Source of the DNA: Spirochaetales bacterium Spiro_02
GTDB taxonomy: Bacteria > Spirochaetota > Spirochaetia > Sphaerochaetales > Sphaerochaetaceae
Assembly (NCBI GenBank): GCA_001604275.1
Contig: LVBD01000051.1
Span: forward strand, 1 to 64,000
Direction: 5' to 3'
Length of the DNA stretch: 64,000 nt
A program made the translations under genes and the position numbers. The notes beneath the pieces were generated by a model. It made no database searches, had not been told where the DNA came from, and worked only from the letters and a program-made list of their open reading frames with translations. Shown piece after piece: positions 34,756-42,999 of the stretch; within the stretch, counting starts at the first letter, position 1, and every line of letters starts with the position of its first letter.

Positions 34756-36046
34756 ACTTGTCGCCGCGGTCGAACTCGTGCTGGAACAGTTCGAAGGATG
34801 CGGCTCCAGGGGAAAGCATGATGACCTGGGCGTTGTCCTGGGCTCCAGCGATACGCTGTCGGGAGATTTCAAATGCTGAATCTACCGCGGCGCCCATGTC
34901 GGAAAAAGGGCCGTGATATGCAAGCCCCTCCCGTTCGAGCAACGGAATCAATTTGTTTCTGGTGAACGATCCATCGAGCAGATGCAGGCTTGCGGCTTCT
35001 TTTAGCGCGATGAGCATGCCTTCGGCTTTCAGGTTCTTGTCCGTCCCTCCGCAGATCAGATGTATCGGAAGGGGGCTGCAATTCTCGAAACTGAACAGAA
35101 CAGCCTCCGGGATGGTAGCGGCGGAATCATTGATGAACATGATCGGGCCGGCGACTCCTACCTGCTCCAGTCTATGGGGAACTCCTTTGAATGATTTGAG
35201 CGCCTTGAGGACCTCTCGCCATTTGAATCCTAGGAGTCTGCAGATGGCATATGCGCATCGCAACGGAGAATTTTCCGCCATTACTTTTCCAGCGAGCTTG
35301 TCGATGCCGTGTATTTTCTTGGGGGAGATGTCCACAAAGTCCTTGACGAGTCTGATCAGCTGGTCAGGCACCAGGACGGTTTCGCAATGGCGTCCAAATA
35401 GTTCCAGCTTGTCGTGGCGATAGCTTTCGATGTCTTTGTAGGCGTTCTGGTGATCGGCGTACAGGCTCGTCAGCGCAGCGAGCCGTATCTCTGGCATATC
35501 TCCTTGAAGTGCGGCATACATATCCCGGATCTGCCAGGACGAGAACTCGCAGACGAGGTATTCGGGAATGTTCTGTCCGTTCGCCTTTCTCTTTTCCCAA
35601 TCCGAGAGGACCGTGAACGCACTGATTCCCATGTTTCCGCATTGCACCGCTTCATGCCCGAACGTGTTGAGGACATGCGCGACCGCTGCGGCGGTCGTTG
35701 TCTTCCCCTTCGTGCCAGTAATGGCGATGATCTTGGTTTCTTCGCACCAAGGGGAGGCGAACAGCCATGAAAAGTCAGTGATCACCGTTCTTGAGGCGAG
35801 CAGATATGGATTGTCCGGAGCGATAGCCGGATTCTTGATGACAATGTCCGCCCACAGGAAGTCTTCCATCCTGTGTTCGCCCATGATGCATGCGGCCCCC
35901 CGATTTTCAAGAACCTCCATCGTCTCCCCCAGGACATCGGTCCCCCTGAGATCCGTCACACGGACTTCGTCCCCACGATCGAGAAAATAATTCGCTGCGG
36001 CGAATCCTCCGCCATGTGCTCCAAGGCCAAAGATGAGAACTCTCAT
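34670..36046 (-). CDS. murD: UDP-N-acetylmuramoyl-L-alanine--D-glutamate ligase
   Basis: Mur ligase of 458 aa that adds D-Glu to the peptidoglycan precursor in the cytoplasm. The N-terminal Rossmann-like domain begins MRVLIFGLGAHGGG. The ATP loop is ITGTKGKTTTAAAVAHVL, the carbamoyl-Lys region is within YADHQNAY, and the C-terminal domain has KSFKGVPHRLEQVG and FINDSAATIPEA. The last 20-30 residues lie in the overlap with the FemAB-type gene and look like a non-conserved tail. Confidence 0.93.
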   Translation of the reverse strand: MRVLIFGLGAHGGGFAAANYFLDRGDEVRVTDLRGTDVLGETMEVLENRGAACIMGEHRMEDFLWADIVIKNPAIAPDNPYLLASRTVITDFSWLFASPWCEETKIIAITGTKGKTTTAAAVAHVLNTFGHEAVQCGNMGISAFTVLSDWEKRKANGQNIPEYLVCEFSSWQIRDMYAALQGDMPEIRLAALTSLYADHQNAYKDIESYRHDKLELFGRHCETVLVPDQLIRLVKDFVDISPKKIHGIDKLAGKVMAENSPLRCAYAICRLLGFKWREVLKALKSFKGVPHRLEQVGVAGPIMFINDSAATIPEAVLFSFENCSPLPIHLICGGTDKNLKAEGMLIALKEAASLHLLDGSFTRNKLIPLLEREGLAYHGPFSDMGAAVDSAFEISRQRIAGAQDNAQVIMLSPGAASFELFQHEFDRGDKFRTHSIRKIADMETSGADGSDSASSPLT

Positions 36047-36311
36047 TATGGAAAGCCACCCCCTGTATCTTCTTCTATATTACATATAACAGGAGAGCGG
36101 GGCAATTGATGAATATGGAAAGCTGTCCGTCGTGCGTCGTAAAGCATCGGAATATGTGCTGAGTTTCGCTTAGGTACTGAAATCAGGAACGGGCGATCAT
36201 CCCCGGTCCGTCGCGTTCTTGCATGGCACGACCGCCGAAACCGAGCATCGCCGTGCGGGGAGGGCGCCGTACACATTGGAAAGACAATGCTCCTACGGGT
36301 TCCTCGGGTAC
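36047..36311. other. Gene-free region upstream of murD
   Basis: No credible gene. Near murD a minus-strand TTGCCC-17-TAATAT could be its promoter (about 36078-36108). A GC-rich segment (36220-36270) can fold via GCACG/CGTGC but matches no RNA family I know. Confidence 0.4.
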
Positions 36312-36341
36312 AAAAAAACCGTCGGAGCGACCGACGGTTTT
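36312..36341 (-). terminator. Terminator of the COX24-type mini-gene
   Basis: CCGTCGG (36319-36325) and CCGACGG (36331-36337), a perfect stem with a five-base loop. Flanked by A7 on the left and T4 on the right, so it is strongest leftward and possibly bidirectional. Confidence 0.88.
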
Positions 36342-36363
36342 GCAATAGATTGCGTAAAAGAAG

Positions 36364-36453
36364 TCATTTCTTCTTATGGCGATTCATTCTGAGCTTTTTC
36401 TTTCTCTTATGAGTAGCAATCTTATGCTTCTTTCTTTTTCTTCCACAAGGCAC
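36364..36453 (-). CDS. AURKAIP1/COX24 (mS38/bS22-like) mini-protein
   Basis: A 29-residue, extremely basic protein (Lys/Arg/His about two thirds) with the family pattern RKKHKIATHKRKKKLRMNRHKKK, shared with the C-terminus of mitochondrial COX24/AURKAIP1 (mitoribosomal mS38). Small bacterial homologues are ribosome-associated in known cases. The start is a GTG at 36453, set by AAGGAG at 36466-36461 with seven bases between; a perfect terminator follows the stop. It is easily missed because of its size and GTG start. Confidence 0.82.
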   Translation of the reverse strand: MPCGRKRKKHKIATHKRKKKLRMNRHKKK

Positions 36454-36639
36454 AGTAGAGCTCCTTATCCAACGGTTGAGTTGCCGGTTTCCCGGTACCA
36501 ATAGGATTGTAATTACCGGAACATTATGCAGGGTTGCCGCATGAAGGTCAAGTATCGGAAGGAAAAAATCATGACGGAAGGCTTGCTCCCCCATGCCGAT
36601 AGGGGAACGCTCCTTCCGTAAAGCGTCTACAGCACTTCG

Positions 36640-37044
36640 TCAGGGACGCTTCTTCCGTCGTTGACATTCGGGACAGATGACATTGAAGACAGTTTCGTGC
36701 CGTTGTACGATGCACCCGGTACGTTCCTCCATTTCCCGGTCGATGACGTTGTCGTAGTCTCCCGGGGCGTCGAGCAGAGCGCCGCACTCTGAACAGAGAA
36801 GGTGATCATGGCGATCGGTCCGGCAGTCGAAACGTTCCGAATCCGGACCGTGGACCTGAAGGATATCCCCGCTTTCCACCAGCAGGTGAAGATTACGATA
36901 CACAGTGCCCCTACTGATCTTTTCATCCTGTTCATGAATCTCCAGGAACAGCTGGTCTGCGTTCGGATGGTCATGGTGGCGATTCACCGCATCGAGAACG
37001 AGCTGTCGTTGCCTGGAGAATCTGTGCTTCTTCTGCTCTTTCAC
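36640..37044 (-). CDS. perR: Fur-family peroxide regulator, PerR type
   Basis: Winged-helix metalloregulator of 134 aa. All five regulatory ligands of PerR have equivalents: H26, D73, H79, H81 and D92 (PerR H37, D85, H91, H93, D104, with matching spacing). Two CxxC pairs, C84/C87 and C124/C127, form the structural Zn site. Asp at the positions equivalent to 85 and 104 favours peroxide sensing over the iron sensor Fur. The start is a GTG at 37044 with GGGGG upstream. It is 23 bases downstream of katA, last gene of the operon. Confidence 0.8.
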   Translation of the reverse strand: MKEQKKHRFSRQRQLVLDAVNRHHDHPNADQLFLEIHEQDEKISRGTVYRNLHLLVESGDILQVHGPDSERFDCRTDRHDHLLCSECGALLDAPGDYDNVIDREMEERTGCIVQRHETVFNVICPECQRRKKRP

Positions 37045-37067
37045 GAAGGAGCCCCCGGTTGTTGATT

Positions 37068-38588
37068 CTATCCCTCCATCTTCTCAGAAAGAGTTGCCTG
37101 AATCAAGCCATTGTTGTCGAGTTTGGACAATGCTATGACAGTGTCCATATCCAACCCTACCGCTTTTGCGAAACGCTTTCCGTATTCCTTGTCGGCTAGA
37201 TAGCAATGGGCGGCATGCCGATACTTGATGTTCCGGGTCGCCGGCGCAATATCGGCGGCGGTATTCGCAATGAGGACGTTCTTCTGCTCTTCGTCCATCA
37301 GCCTCCATAGTTCGCCGCCGGCTTTGAAACAGTCGTCGGTCGGATCCTCCTTCGGGTCATAGCGATACATCGCGCCTTCCAGATCGAGCGGCGGTTCCAT
37401 GACCTGCGGCTGTGCTGTCCAGACCCCATAGCTGTTCGGGGTATATGCCGGCGCCCCTCCGTAGTTCCCGTCCACCCGCATCGCTCCGTCACGATGGTAT
37501 TCGTTCGTCTCGACTTTCGCACGGTTGACAGGAATCTGATTGTGGTTGACGCCCAGCCGATACCGTTGCGCGTCGCCATAGGAGAACAGGCGTCCTTGAA
37601 GAAATCTATCCGGGCTGAATCCGATGCCTGGAACCACATGCGCCGGAGTGAACGCCGCCTGCTCGACTTCCGCGAAATAGTTCTCAGGATTACGGTTCAA
37701 TTCCAGGACTCCGACTTCGATCAACGGAAATTCCTTGTGGCGCCAGATCTTCGTGATATCGAACGGGTTTTCATAATGCTTTTTCGCCTGCTGTTCCGTC
37801 ATGATCTGGACATACATCGTCCATTTCGGGAAATCGCCGCGTTCAATAGCTTCGTATAGATCCTTTCCATGATATTCACGATCCATACCGTTGATCTTCG
37901 CAGCCTCTTCATTACTGAGGTTCTTGATTCCCTGCTGGGTCTTGAAATGGAATTTGCACCAGACCCGTTCGTTCCGATCGTTGTAGAACGAGAATGTGTG
38001 CTCCCCGAAGAAATGCATGTTCCGAAACGATGCGGGAATGCCACGGTCGCTCATCACGATGGTGATCTGATGGAAGCATTCGGGCAGGATCGTCCAGAAA
38101 TCCCAGTTGTTCTGCGCCGATCGTCTTCCCGTCCGCGGATCTCGTTTCACGGCCCGGTTCAGATCCGAAAAGTTATGGACGTCACGGATAAAGAATGTCG
38201 GCGTATTGTTGCCGACGAGATCCCAGTTCCCTTCTTCCGTATAGAATTTCACCGCTACTCCGCGGATATCCCGCTCGCAGTCCGCGGCACCGCGTTCGCC
38301 GGCGACCGTAGAAAATCGGACGAACAGGTCCGTAGTAGTGCCCTGTTGAAGGACCTTCGCCTTCGTGTACCGCGAGATATCGTGCGTCACAGTCAATTTG
38401 CCGTATGCGCCCCATCCTTTCGCATGCATGCGGCGTTCCGGAATGACTTCCCGGTTGAAATGCGCCATTTTCTCCATCAGCCAGACATCCTGCATCACTA
38501 CGGGGCCCCGTGGTCCCGCGGTGATCGAGTTCTCGTTGTCGGGCACCGGCGCGCCGACCTCATTCGTCAGTTTCTTGTGTTTGTCCAT
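37068..38588 (-). CDS. katA: Catalase (monofunctional haem catalase)
   Basis: Decomposes hydrogen peroxide; 506 aa, small-subunit (clade 3) size. Catalytic His is in [13 protein letters not shown], the conserved [20 protein letters not shown] follows, and the proximal haem Tyr lies in [17 protein letters not shown] 38588 has AAGGAG with seven bases between; the in-frame ATG at 38594 is too close to it. It overlaps the upstream DUF4491 gene by 29 bases and is followed by perR. Confidence 0.95.
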   Translation of the reverse strand: MDKHKKLTNEVGAPVPDNENSITAGPRGPVVMQDVWLMEKMAHFNREVIPERRMHAKGWGAYGKLTVTHDISRYTKAKVLQQGTTTDLFVRFSTVAGERGAADCERDIRGVAVKFYTEEGNWDLVGNNTPTFFIRDVHNFSDLNRAVKRDPRTGRRSAQNNWDFWTILPECFHQITIVMSDRGIPASFRNMHFFGEHTFSFYNDRNERVWCKFHFKTQQGIKNLSNEEAAKINGMDREYHGKDLYEAIERGDFPKWTMYVQIMTEQQAKKHYENPFDITKIWRHKEFPLIEVGVLELNRNPENYFAEVEQAAFTPAHVVPGIGFSPDRFLQGRLFSYGDAQRYRLGVNHNQIPVNRAKVETNEYHRDGAMRVDGNYGGAPAYTPNSYGVWTAQPQVMEPPLDLEGAMYRYDPKEDPTDDCFKAGGELWRLMDEEQKNVLIANTAADIAPATRNIKYRHAAHCYLADKEYGKRFAKAVGLDMDTVIALSKLDNNGLIQATLSEKMEG

Positions 38589-38934
38589 GCTCATGCTCCT
38601 TGCTTTTTCCCCTCCGTGACATGTGTATGTCTCGAGTAGAGGTCTCTTTTCGTTTCCTGTCCGGATTCGCAGGGAACCAGCCTTTCTCGACTCGGGCTGT
38701 CTGCTCCTTCAGTTCCCTGATGCTCCAGAAACAGGAAAATCCGATGATCGCACATATGGCCGATGCAAGCAGCGGCCGGATACACAACGCTATGGTGCAG
38801 AAAACGAGGCCGCCGATCAGAAACAACGGCCAGATCCGTTCCGTAAAATGATATTCACAGTAGATGACGATCGGGTGGAATATCCCGATGATGCAGAATG
38901 TAGCGATTCCGATGATGATGCCTGAAAAATTCAT
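38560..38934 (-). CDS. DUF4491 family membrane protein
   Basis: 124-aa protein. The N-terminal [24 protein letters not shown] and [13 protein letters not shown] match the small DUF4491 membrane family. Three hydrophobic helices are followed by a highly charged C-terminal tail (residues about 90-124, rich in Arg/Lys/Glu/His). Its 3' end overlaps the start of katA, so the tail may exist partly for translational coupling. Function unknown. Confidence 0.78.
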   Translation of the reverse strand: MNFSGIIIGIATFCIIGIFHPIVIYCEYHFTERIWPLFLIGGLVFCTIALCIRPLLASAICAIIGFSCFWSIRELKEQTARVEKGWFPANPDRKRKETSTRDIHMSRRGKSKEHEHGQTQETDE

Positions 38935-38949
38935 GACGGCGTCTCCTGT

Positions 38950-39615
38950 TCACAACGATTGGCACATGGCGAGCATCCACAGGTACTGAATGGTCTTCGG
39001 AATCATCAGAATGCCGATCCACGGCTTTTTACCTGAGAATATGACGACCGGTATGTAGCAAGCGAAACTGGCTGTGATGGCAAGATACATGTTTCCGAGC
39101 GCGACAGACTGGGTACGATGGACGAAGAACCATGCTGCGACGATCATTCCCTGAAGTAGGAACGGAATGTTGCGGATGATCCGCCATGAACCATCGGCTT
39201 TCTTCCGCTGCCAGCTGTTATCGCCGGAAAGGCAGAGTCCGATTCTGGTCGAAGCGAGGCAGTACAGAGTGATCGTCCATGGCGCAGACACAGGCTCGTG
39301 GATCGCCATGTGGCCGATATGCCAGAGGAAGAGATAGAAGACGGTCATCGTAATGGAGGTGATTTGCCGTCCTCTGCCGAGCGCCTGAGCGCCCGCTTCC
39401 GGATGATACGACGACATCAAGGAGCGGATTCTCGGTATCAGGTGGAAAGCATCTCCACCGACCAGGATCATGGCCATGATGGCGGCGAGAAGGCGAATCG
39501 TTGTCAGATTTCGGGCGAACAGCAGGAGGAATGCGAACATGCTCGCAACCAGAATATATGTTGCGTCGAATATCGCTTCGCCGATCGTAGCTCGGGTTTC
39601 CATCGATAGCTTCAT
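38950..39615 (-). CDS. Hypothetical seven-helix membrane protein
   Basis: 221-aa membrane protein with about seven hydrophobic segments. Motifs include a His-containing GGDAFHLIPRIRSLM, FYLFLWHIGHMAIHEP and STRIGLCLSGDNSWQRKKADGSW. I do not recognise the family. The start at 39615 follows GGAGGGG and overlaps the DUF454 gene by four bases. The conserved-looking His/Asp residues in membrane segments could bind metal or haem, which is inference only. Confidence 0.7.
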   Translation of the reverse strand: MKLSMETRATIGEAIFDATYILVASMFAFLLLFARNLTTIRLLAAIMAMILVGGDAFHLIPRIRSLMSSYHPEAGAQALGRGRQITSITMTVFYLFLWHIGHMAIHEPVSAPWTITLYCLASTRIGLCLSGDNSWQRKKADGSWRIIRNIPFLLQGMIVAAWFFVHRTQSVALGNMYLAITASFACYIPVVIFSGKKPWIGILMIPKTIQYLWMLAMCQSL

Positions 39616-39983
39616 CGTCCCCTCCGTTTCCGCGCGATGACCAGGATATGGACGGTTACCGCGACACCCACGACGCACAGCACGGTGAGCATCAGGGGAG
39701 TACGGACAAGAGCCATGGAGATCAGGAGCATGGTCCAGAGATACGCTATGCTGGTCAGAAGCGTTTTTCTGGATAATCCCGTCCCCTCCTCGTAATTCCT
39801 GATATGTTCACGAAAAAAACCGATTCGCATGATTTGCGCCTTCAACTTCGGCGTGGATGAGAAGCAGGCTGCGGAAATGATTACGAAAGGCGTCGTAGGC
39901 CATACAGGGAGAAATACTCCTATGGCTCCTAGGGCAAGCGATACGAATCCGATGGCTGCCAATGCTGTACGTTTCCACTTCAT
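39612..39983 (-). CDS. DUF454/YbaN family membrane protein
   Basis: 123-aa inner-membrane protein: ALGAIGVFLPVWPTTPFVIISAACFSSTP and EGTGLSRKTLL are family hallmarks, with three to four helices. First gene of the five-gene operon that ends with katA and perR. In other bacteria DUF454 genes often lie near haem or iron genes (general knowledge). A promoter and palindromic operator lie just upstream. Confidence 0.85.
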   Translation of the reverse strand: MKWKRTALAAIGFVSLALGAIGVFLPVWPTTPFVIISAACFSSTPKLKAQIMRIGFFREHIRNYEEGTGLSRKTLLTSIAYLWTMLLISMALVRTPLMLTVLCVVGVAVTVHILVIARKRRGR

Positions 39984-39996
39984 GCTTTATCCAAAT

Positions 39997-40017
39997 TAGT
40001 AATAAGACTCATTACTA
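39997..40017. promoter_or_regulatory. Palindromic operator at the start site of the catalase-perR operon
   Basis: Perfect inverted repeat TAGTAAT (39997-40003), seven-base spacer, ATTACTA (40011-40017). It covers the predicted +1 (about 40016), the usual place for a repressor. PerR is the obvious candidate. Confidence 0.6.
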
Positions 40018-40022
40018 TTAAC

Positions 40023-40051
40023 AGTAGATACTAGTTTCTTCCTCCTGTCAA
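40023..40051 (-). promoter_or_regulatory. Promoter of the DUF454-DUF4491-katA-perR operon
   Basis: Minus strand consensus TTGACA (40051-40046), a 17-bp spacer and TCTACT (40028-40023). Confidence 0.55.
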
Positions 40052-40243
40052 TGTTTTTCTTCATGCTCCAATATTCGTTCGAACACCGAGAAATGGTTCC
40101 CTAGGGGATTACCATACAGAACTTTGATTCAAAAAAATTATCATATGCTCAAAAAAATATAATCATGTTTTTTGATATTGCAATTTTTTCAAAAAAAATT
40201 TAGCATATACGTAAATTATATCATTGATTTTGGAGGTGTTCCT

Positions 40244-41488
40244 ATGAAAGAGAGCACACCGGATTTTGAATGGATCGTCAGGACCCATGGACACAGAGAC
40301 CTTACAGCCTCGAGAGAGATGTTCCCTCTCGAAGTATGCCGGACGGCTCAGGCGTTTCATCGCCAGATTCCCGGATATAAGAAAACTCCGTTGCAGTCGC
40401 TGCCGCATCTCGCCTCGATGCTTTCCGTAGGCGGTATCTATGTCAAGGACGAGTCGCGTCGGCTTGAGCTCAACAGCTTCAAGATACTGGGCGGTTCTTT
40501 CGCGATTTATCGGTACATCCAGAAACTGCTGGCTTTGCCCGACAGCGAAATGACATACGATTACCTTACGAGCGCGGAGTGCCATGACAGACTCGGCGAG
40601 ATCACTTTTGCGTCAGCTACCGACGGGAATCATGGAAGGGGAGTAGCCTGGGCTGCGAGCAAACTTGGGCATAAGTGCGTGATATATGTGCACAAGGATA
40701 CGTCGCAGGCCAGGATCGATGCGATCCGCGGCTATGGCGCCGTCGTGAAAGTCATCGACGGAACCTACGACGATGCGGTGAAACAGATTGTCGTGGATGC
40801 TGACAAGAACGGCTGGGTAATCATTTCCGATACCTCATGGCCTGGGTACACCGAAGTTCCGACATGGATTATGCAAGGCTATACGACCATGATGCTGGAG
40901 ATCCAGGATCAATTCTCAGATTTTGAGATCGAAAAGCCGAGCCATGTCTTTGTCCAGGCCGGGGTCGGAGCTCTGGCGGCTTCAGTCATCGGCTTCTATT
41001 CCGCGCGATTCCCGGACGATCCTCCGAAGTTCATCGTCGTCGAACCCGACAAGGCTCCATGCCTCTACCATAGCGCGCAGATCAACGACGGGCTTCCTCA
41101 CTCTGTCGGAGGCGACCTCGACACAATCATGGCGGGGCTGGCCTGCGGGGAGCCTTCTCCGATCGCTTGGGCGGTGCTGAAGGAATGTGTCGATGTGTTC
41201 GTCCAGGTTCCGGACTACATCGCAGCTCGGGGAATGCGCATCCTTGCGACTCCTCTGAAAGGCGATCCGTTCGTGATTTCGGGTGAGTCCGGAGCGGTGG
41301 GGCTCGGTTTGTGTTATTCGCTACTTACGGAAGATGGCGCTGATTCCCTCAAGGAAGCCTTGAAGATCGACAGGGACAGCAGGCTGCTGTTCATCAATAC
41401 AGAGGGGAATACGGATCCCACGGATTTCCGCCAGATCATCTGGGATGGCAGGGATCCTGTTCCGAAACGGTTCTGGACGCAGCGCTGA
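40244..41488 (+). CDS. dpaL: Diaminopropionate ammonia-lyase
   Basis: PLP enzyme of 414 aa (YgeX type, fold type II) converting 2,3-diaminopropionate to pyruvate and ammonia. The PLP-binding Lys is in ELNSFKILGGSFA. ASATDGNHGRGVAWAASKLGHKCVIYVHK and the phosphate-binding SGESGAVGLGL are as expected. GGAGGTG lies seven bases before the ATG at 40244. A very AT-rich stretch (40130-40235) precedes it, a possible promoter upstream element. It is a single-gene unit with a strong terminator; D- or L-diaminopropionate or a related amino acid may be a carbon and nitrogen source. Confidence 0.9.
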   Translation: MKESTPDFEWIVRTHGHRDLTASREMFPLEVCRTAQAFHRQIPGYKKTPLQSLPHLASMLSVGGIYVKDESRRLELNSFKILGGSFAIYRYIQKLLALPDSEMTYDYLTSAECHDRLGEITFASATDGNHGRGVAWAASKLGHKCVIYVHKDTSQARIDAIRGYGAVVKVIDGTYDDAVKQIVVDADKNGWVIISDTSWPGYTEVPTWIMQGYTTMMLEIQDQFSDFEIEKPSHVFVQAGVGALAASVIGFYSARFPDDPPKFIVVEPDKAPCLYHSAQINDGLPHSVGGDLDTIMAGLACGEPSPIAWAVLKECVDVFVQVPDYIAARGMRILATPLKGDPFVISGESGAVGLGLCYSLLTEDGADSLKEALKIDRDSRLLFINTEGNTDPTDFRQIIWDGRDPVPKRFWTQR

Positions 41489-41514
41489 TTACTTGTCGCT
41501 GAAGATTCTCTTTC

Positions 41515-41543
41515 GCGGGTGCCATTGGCGCCCGCATTTTTAT
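41515..41543 (+). terminator. Intrinsic terminator of dpaL
   Basis: GCGGGTGCC (41515-41523) pairs with GGCGCCCGC (41527-41535), loop ATT, followed by ATTTTTATTT. Confidence 0.92.
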
Positions 41544-41702
41544 TTCTAGTTGCGAACCGATGTCGGAAAATTGGTGCGCCGTCGTTTTCCCGATGCGGGA
41601 GACTCGAAACATTTTCTGACTGCACAGCTAACCTGTTTGCTTCTGGAGAAATGAGAACAATTGAAGACTTGAGGATATGTCCGAGATATGGTATGCCCAG
41701 CC

Positions 41703-41732
41703 TTGACTCTGTTCGCCGGTAAATGCTACATT
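41703..41732 (+). promoter_or_regulatory. Promoter of the rpsF operon
   Basis: TTGACT (41703-41708), 18-bp spacer, TACATT (41727-41732). Confidence 0.5.
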
Positions 41733-41746
41733 TTCTAGACCTCTTT

Positions 41747-41764
41747 ATCCACCTTGGGGTGGAT
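41747..41764 (+). promoter_or_regulatory. Leader hairpin of rpsF (candidate S6:S18 site)
   Basis: ATCCACC/GGTGGAT, a perfect seven-pair stem with TTGG loop, shortly after the predicted start and 23 bases before rpsF. S6:S18 autoregulatory hairpins are known in this position, but I cannot confirm the full motif. Confidence 0.45.
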
Positions 41765-41787
41765 CATTCAGTCCGTAAGGAGGAACC

Positions 41788-42069
41788 ATGAGAAATTATG
41801 AGTTCACCGTCATCTTCGACGCGAACGAAGAGAAGACGGCCGCAGGCATGGAAATCGTGTCGACAGCATTCGCGGATGCTGGTGTCGAAATCACCAAGCA
41901 GGAAGATATGGGCGTGAAGATTCTCGCCTATCCTATCAAGAAGCAGGAAAAAGGACATTACGTCTATTTTGAGCTGAAGGCGGAACCTTCGAGCATCAAA
42001 GGGTTTGAACAGGCCTTTCTGCTCAGCCAGCCCATACTCAAGTTCCTGTTTGTCAATAAAGAAAAATAA
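41788..42069 (+). CDS. rpsF: Small ribosomal subunit protein bS6
   Basis: 93-aa 30S protein that binds 16S rRNA as a heterodimer with S18. MRNYEFTVIFDANEE and YPIKKQEKGHYVYFELKAEPSSI are typical. AAGGAGGA precedes the ATG. First gene of rpsF-ssb-rpsR-DUF2232-rplI-dnaB, a classical ribosome/replication operon. Confidence 0.95.
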   Translation: MRNYEFTVIFDANEEKTAAGMEIVSTAFADAGVEITKQEDMGVKILAYPIKKQEKGHYVYFELKAEPSSIKGFEQAFLLSQPILKFLFVNKEK

Positions 42070-42099
42070 ACGATCTTGTATCGTATTGGAGCGTGATGT

Positions 42100-42588
42100 A
42101 TGGCAAATGACTTGAATGTTGTTGCGTTGGTCGGACGTCTGACTCGAGAAAGCGAACTGAGGTATACGAACGGAGGTTCCGCTGTCTGCAGGTTTTCCAT
42201 CGCTGTCAACCGGAGAAAGAGGTCGGGTGACAAGTGGGAAGACGAGGTCAGCTATTTCGATTGCGCCTTGTTCGGGAAATCAGCAGAGTCCATGAACCAG
42301 TATCTGGAAAAGGGGCGGCAGGTCTCCATCATCGGTGAATTGCGCCAGAATCGATGGGAGCAGGACGGGCAGTCGCGTAGTAAAGTCGAGATATTTGTCA
42401 ACAGTCTCCAGCTTCTTGGAAGCGGGTCCGGGGATCAGCGCGGTGGAGGAAGGTCTGAAGACGCACCTCGCCAGGGTGGTGGCTATGGCGATCAGTCGCG
42501 TTCCGGCGCGGTATCGCAACCCCGTCCGGCCACACCGGCTACGAATGACTTCGGTCCCGAGCAGTTCGACGACGACATCCCGTTCTGA
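42100..42588 (+). CDS. ssb: Single-stranded DNA-binding protein
   Basis: 162-aa SSB. The N-terminal OB fold (NVVALVGRLTRESELRYTNGGSAVCRFSIAVNRR) is followed by a Gly/Ser/Gln-rich disordered linker from about residue 105. It ends in the acidic tip DDDIPF that recruits partner proteins. GGAG lies upstream of the ATG. Second gene of the rpsF operon. Confidence 0.95.
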   Translation: MANDLNVVALVGRLTRESELRYTNGGSAVCRFSIAVNRRKRSGDKWEDEVSYFDCALFGKSAESMNQYLEKGRQVSIIGELRQNRWEQDGQSRSKVEIFVNSLQLLGSGSGDQRGGGRSEDAPRQGGGYGDQSRSGAVSQPRPATPATNDFGPEQFDDDIPF

Positions 42589-42622
42589 CCTGGAAGCGAA
42601 TCGATATCGATACAAAGGAAAA

Positions 42623-42658
42623 CCGGCTTTGCCGGATTCCCCGCCGGTTACGGGCGGG
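42623..42658 (+). promoter_or_regulatory. Mutually exclusive hairpins before rpsR
   Basis: CCGGC (42623-42627) can pair with GCCGG (42631-42635). AACCGGC (42621-42627) can instead pair with GCCGGTT (42643-42649). CCCGCC (42640-42645) can pair with GGCGGG (42653-42658). The second option excludes the first and third. Confidence 0.45.
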
Positions 42659-42683
42659 TGAAATACCTAAGGAGTAGAGTTTC

Positions 42684-42983
42684 ATGCGCGATGATAAAGA
42701 TGCTATGACGAATGATGGCATGGACGCCAAGGGCGGCGCCGGCCTCAAAGATCGGAGATTTGGCGGCAAGAAAGGCAACTTCAAGAAGAAGGTGTGCAAG
42801 TTCTGTGCACAGAACGCTGTCGCCGATTATAAGAACCCTGAAATGCTCAAGCGCTACATCACTGAGCGTGGGAAGATTCTTCCCAGTCGGATTACCGGAA
42901 CTTGTGCAAAGCATCAGCGGGCGTTGACCACTGAAATCAAACGTGCGAGGGTTCTTGCGTATCTCCCCTTTGAAAAGAAGTAG
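42684..42983 (+). CDS. rpsR: Small ribosomal subunit protein bS18
   Basis: 99-aa S18 with an N-terminal extension of about 25 residues ([20 protein letters not shown]) before the conserved [46 protein letters not shown]. Cysteines in CKFC and TCAKH are of the zinc-ribbon-type form. AAGGAG lies upstream. Binds S6 and 16S rRNA. Confidence 0.94.
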   Translation: MRDDKDAMTNDGMDAKGGAGLKDRRFGGKKGNFKKKVCKFCAQNAVADYKNPEMLKRYITERGKILPSRITGTCAKHQRALTTEIKRARVLAYLPFEKK

Positions 42984-42999
42984 GGAGGAGTCTGAGACG

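Noticed and set aside
36047-36345. 99-codon minus-strand frame between murD and the COX24 mini-gene
   Set aside because: It runs through the terminator of the mini-gene, has an Arg-rich non-protein-like composition and no ribosome site.
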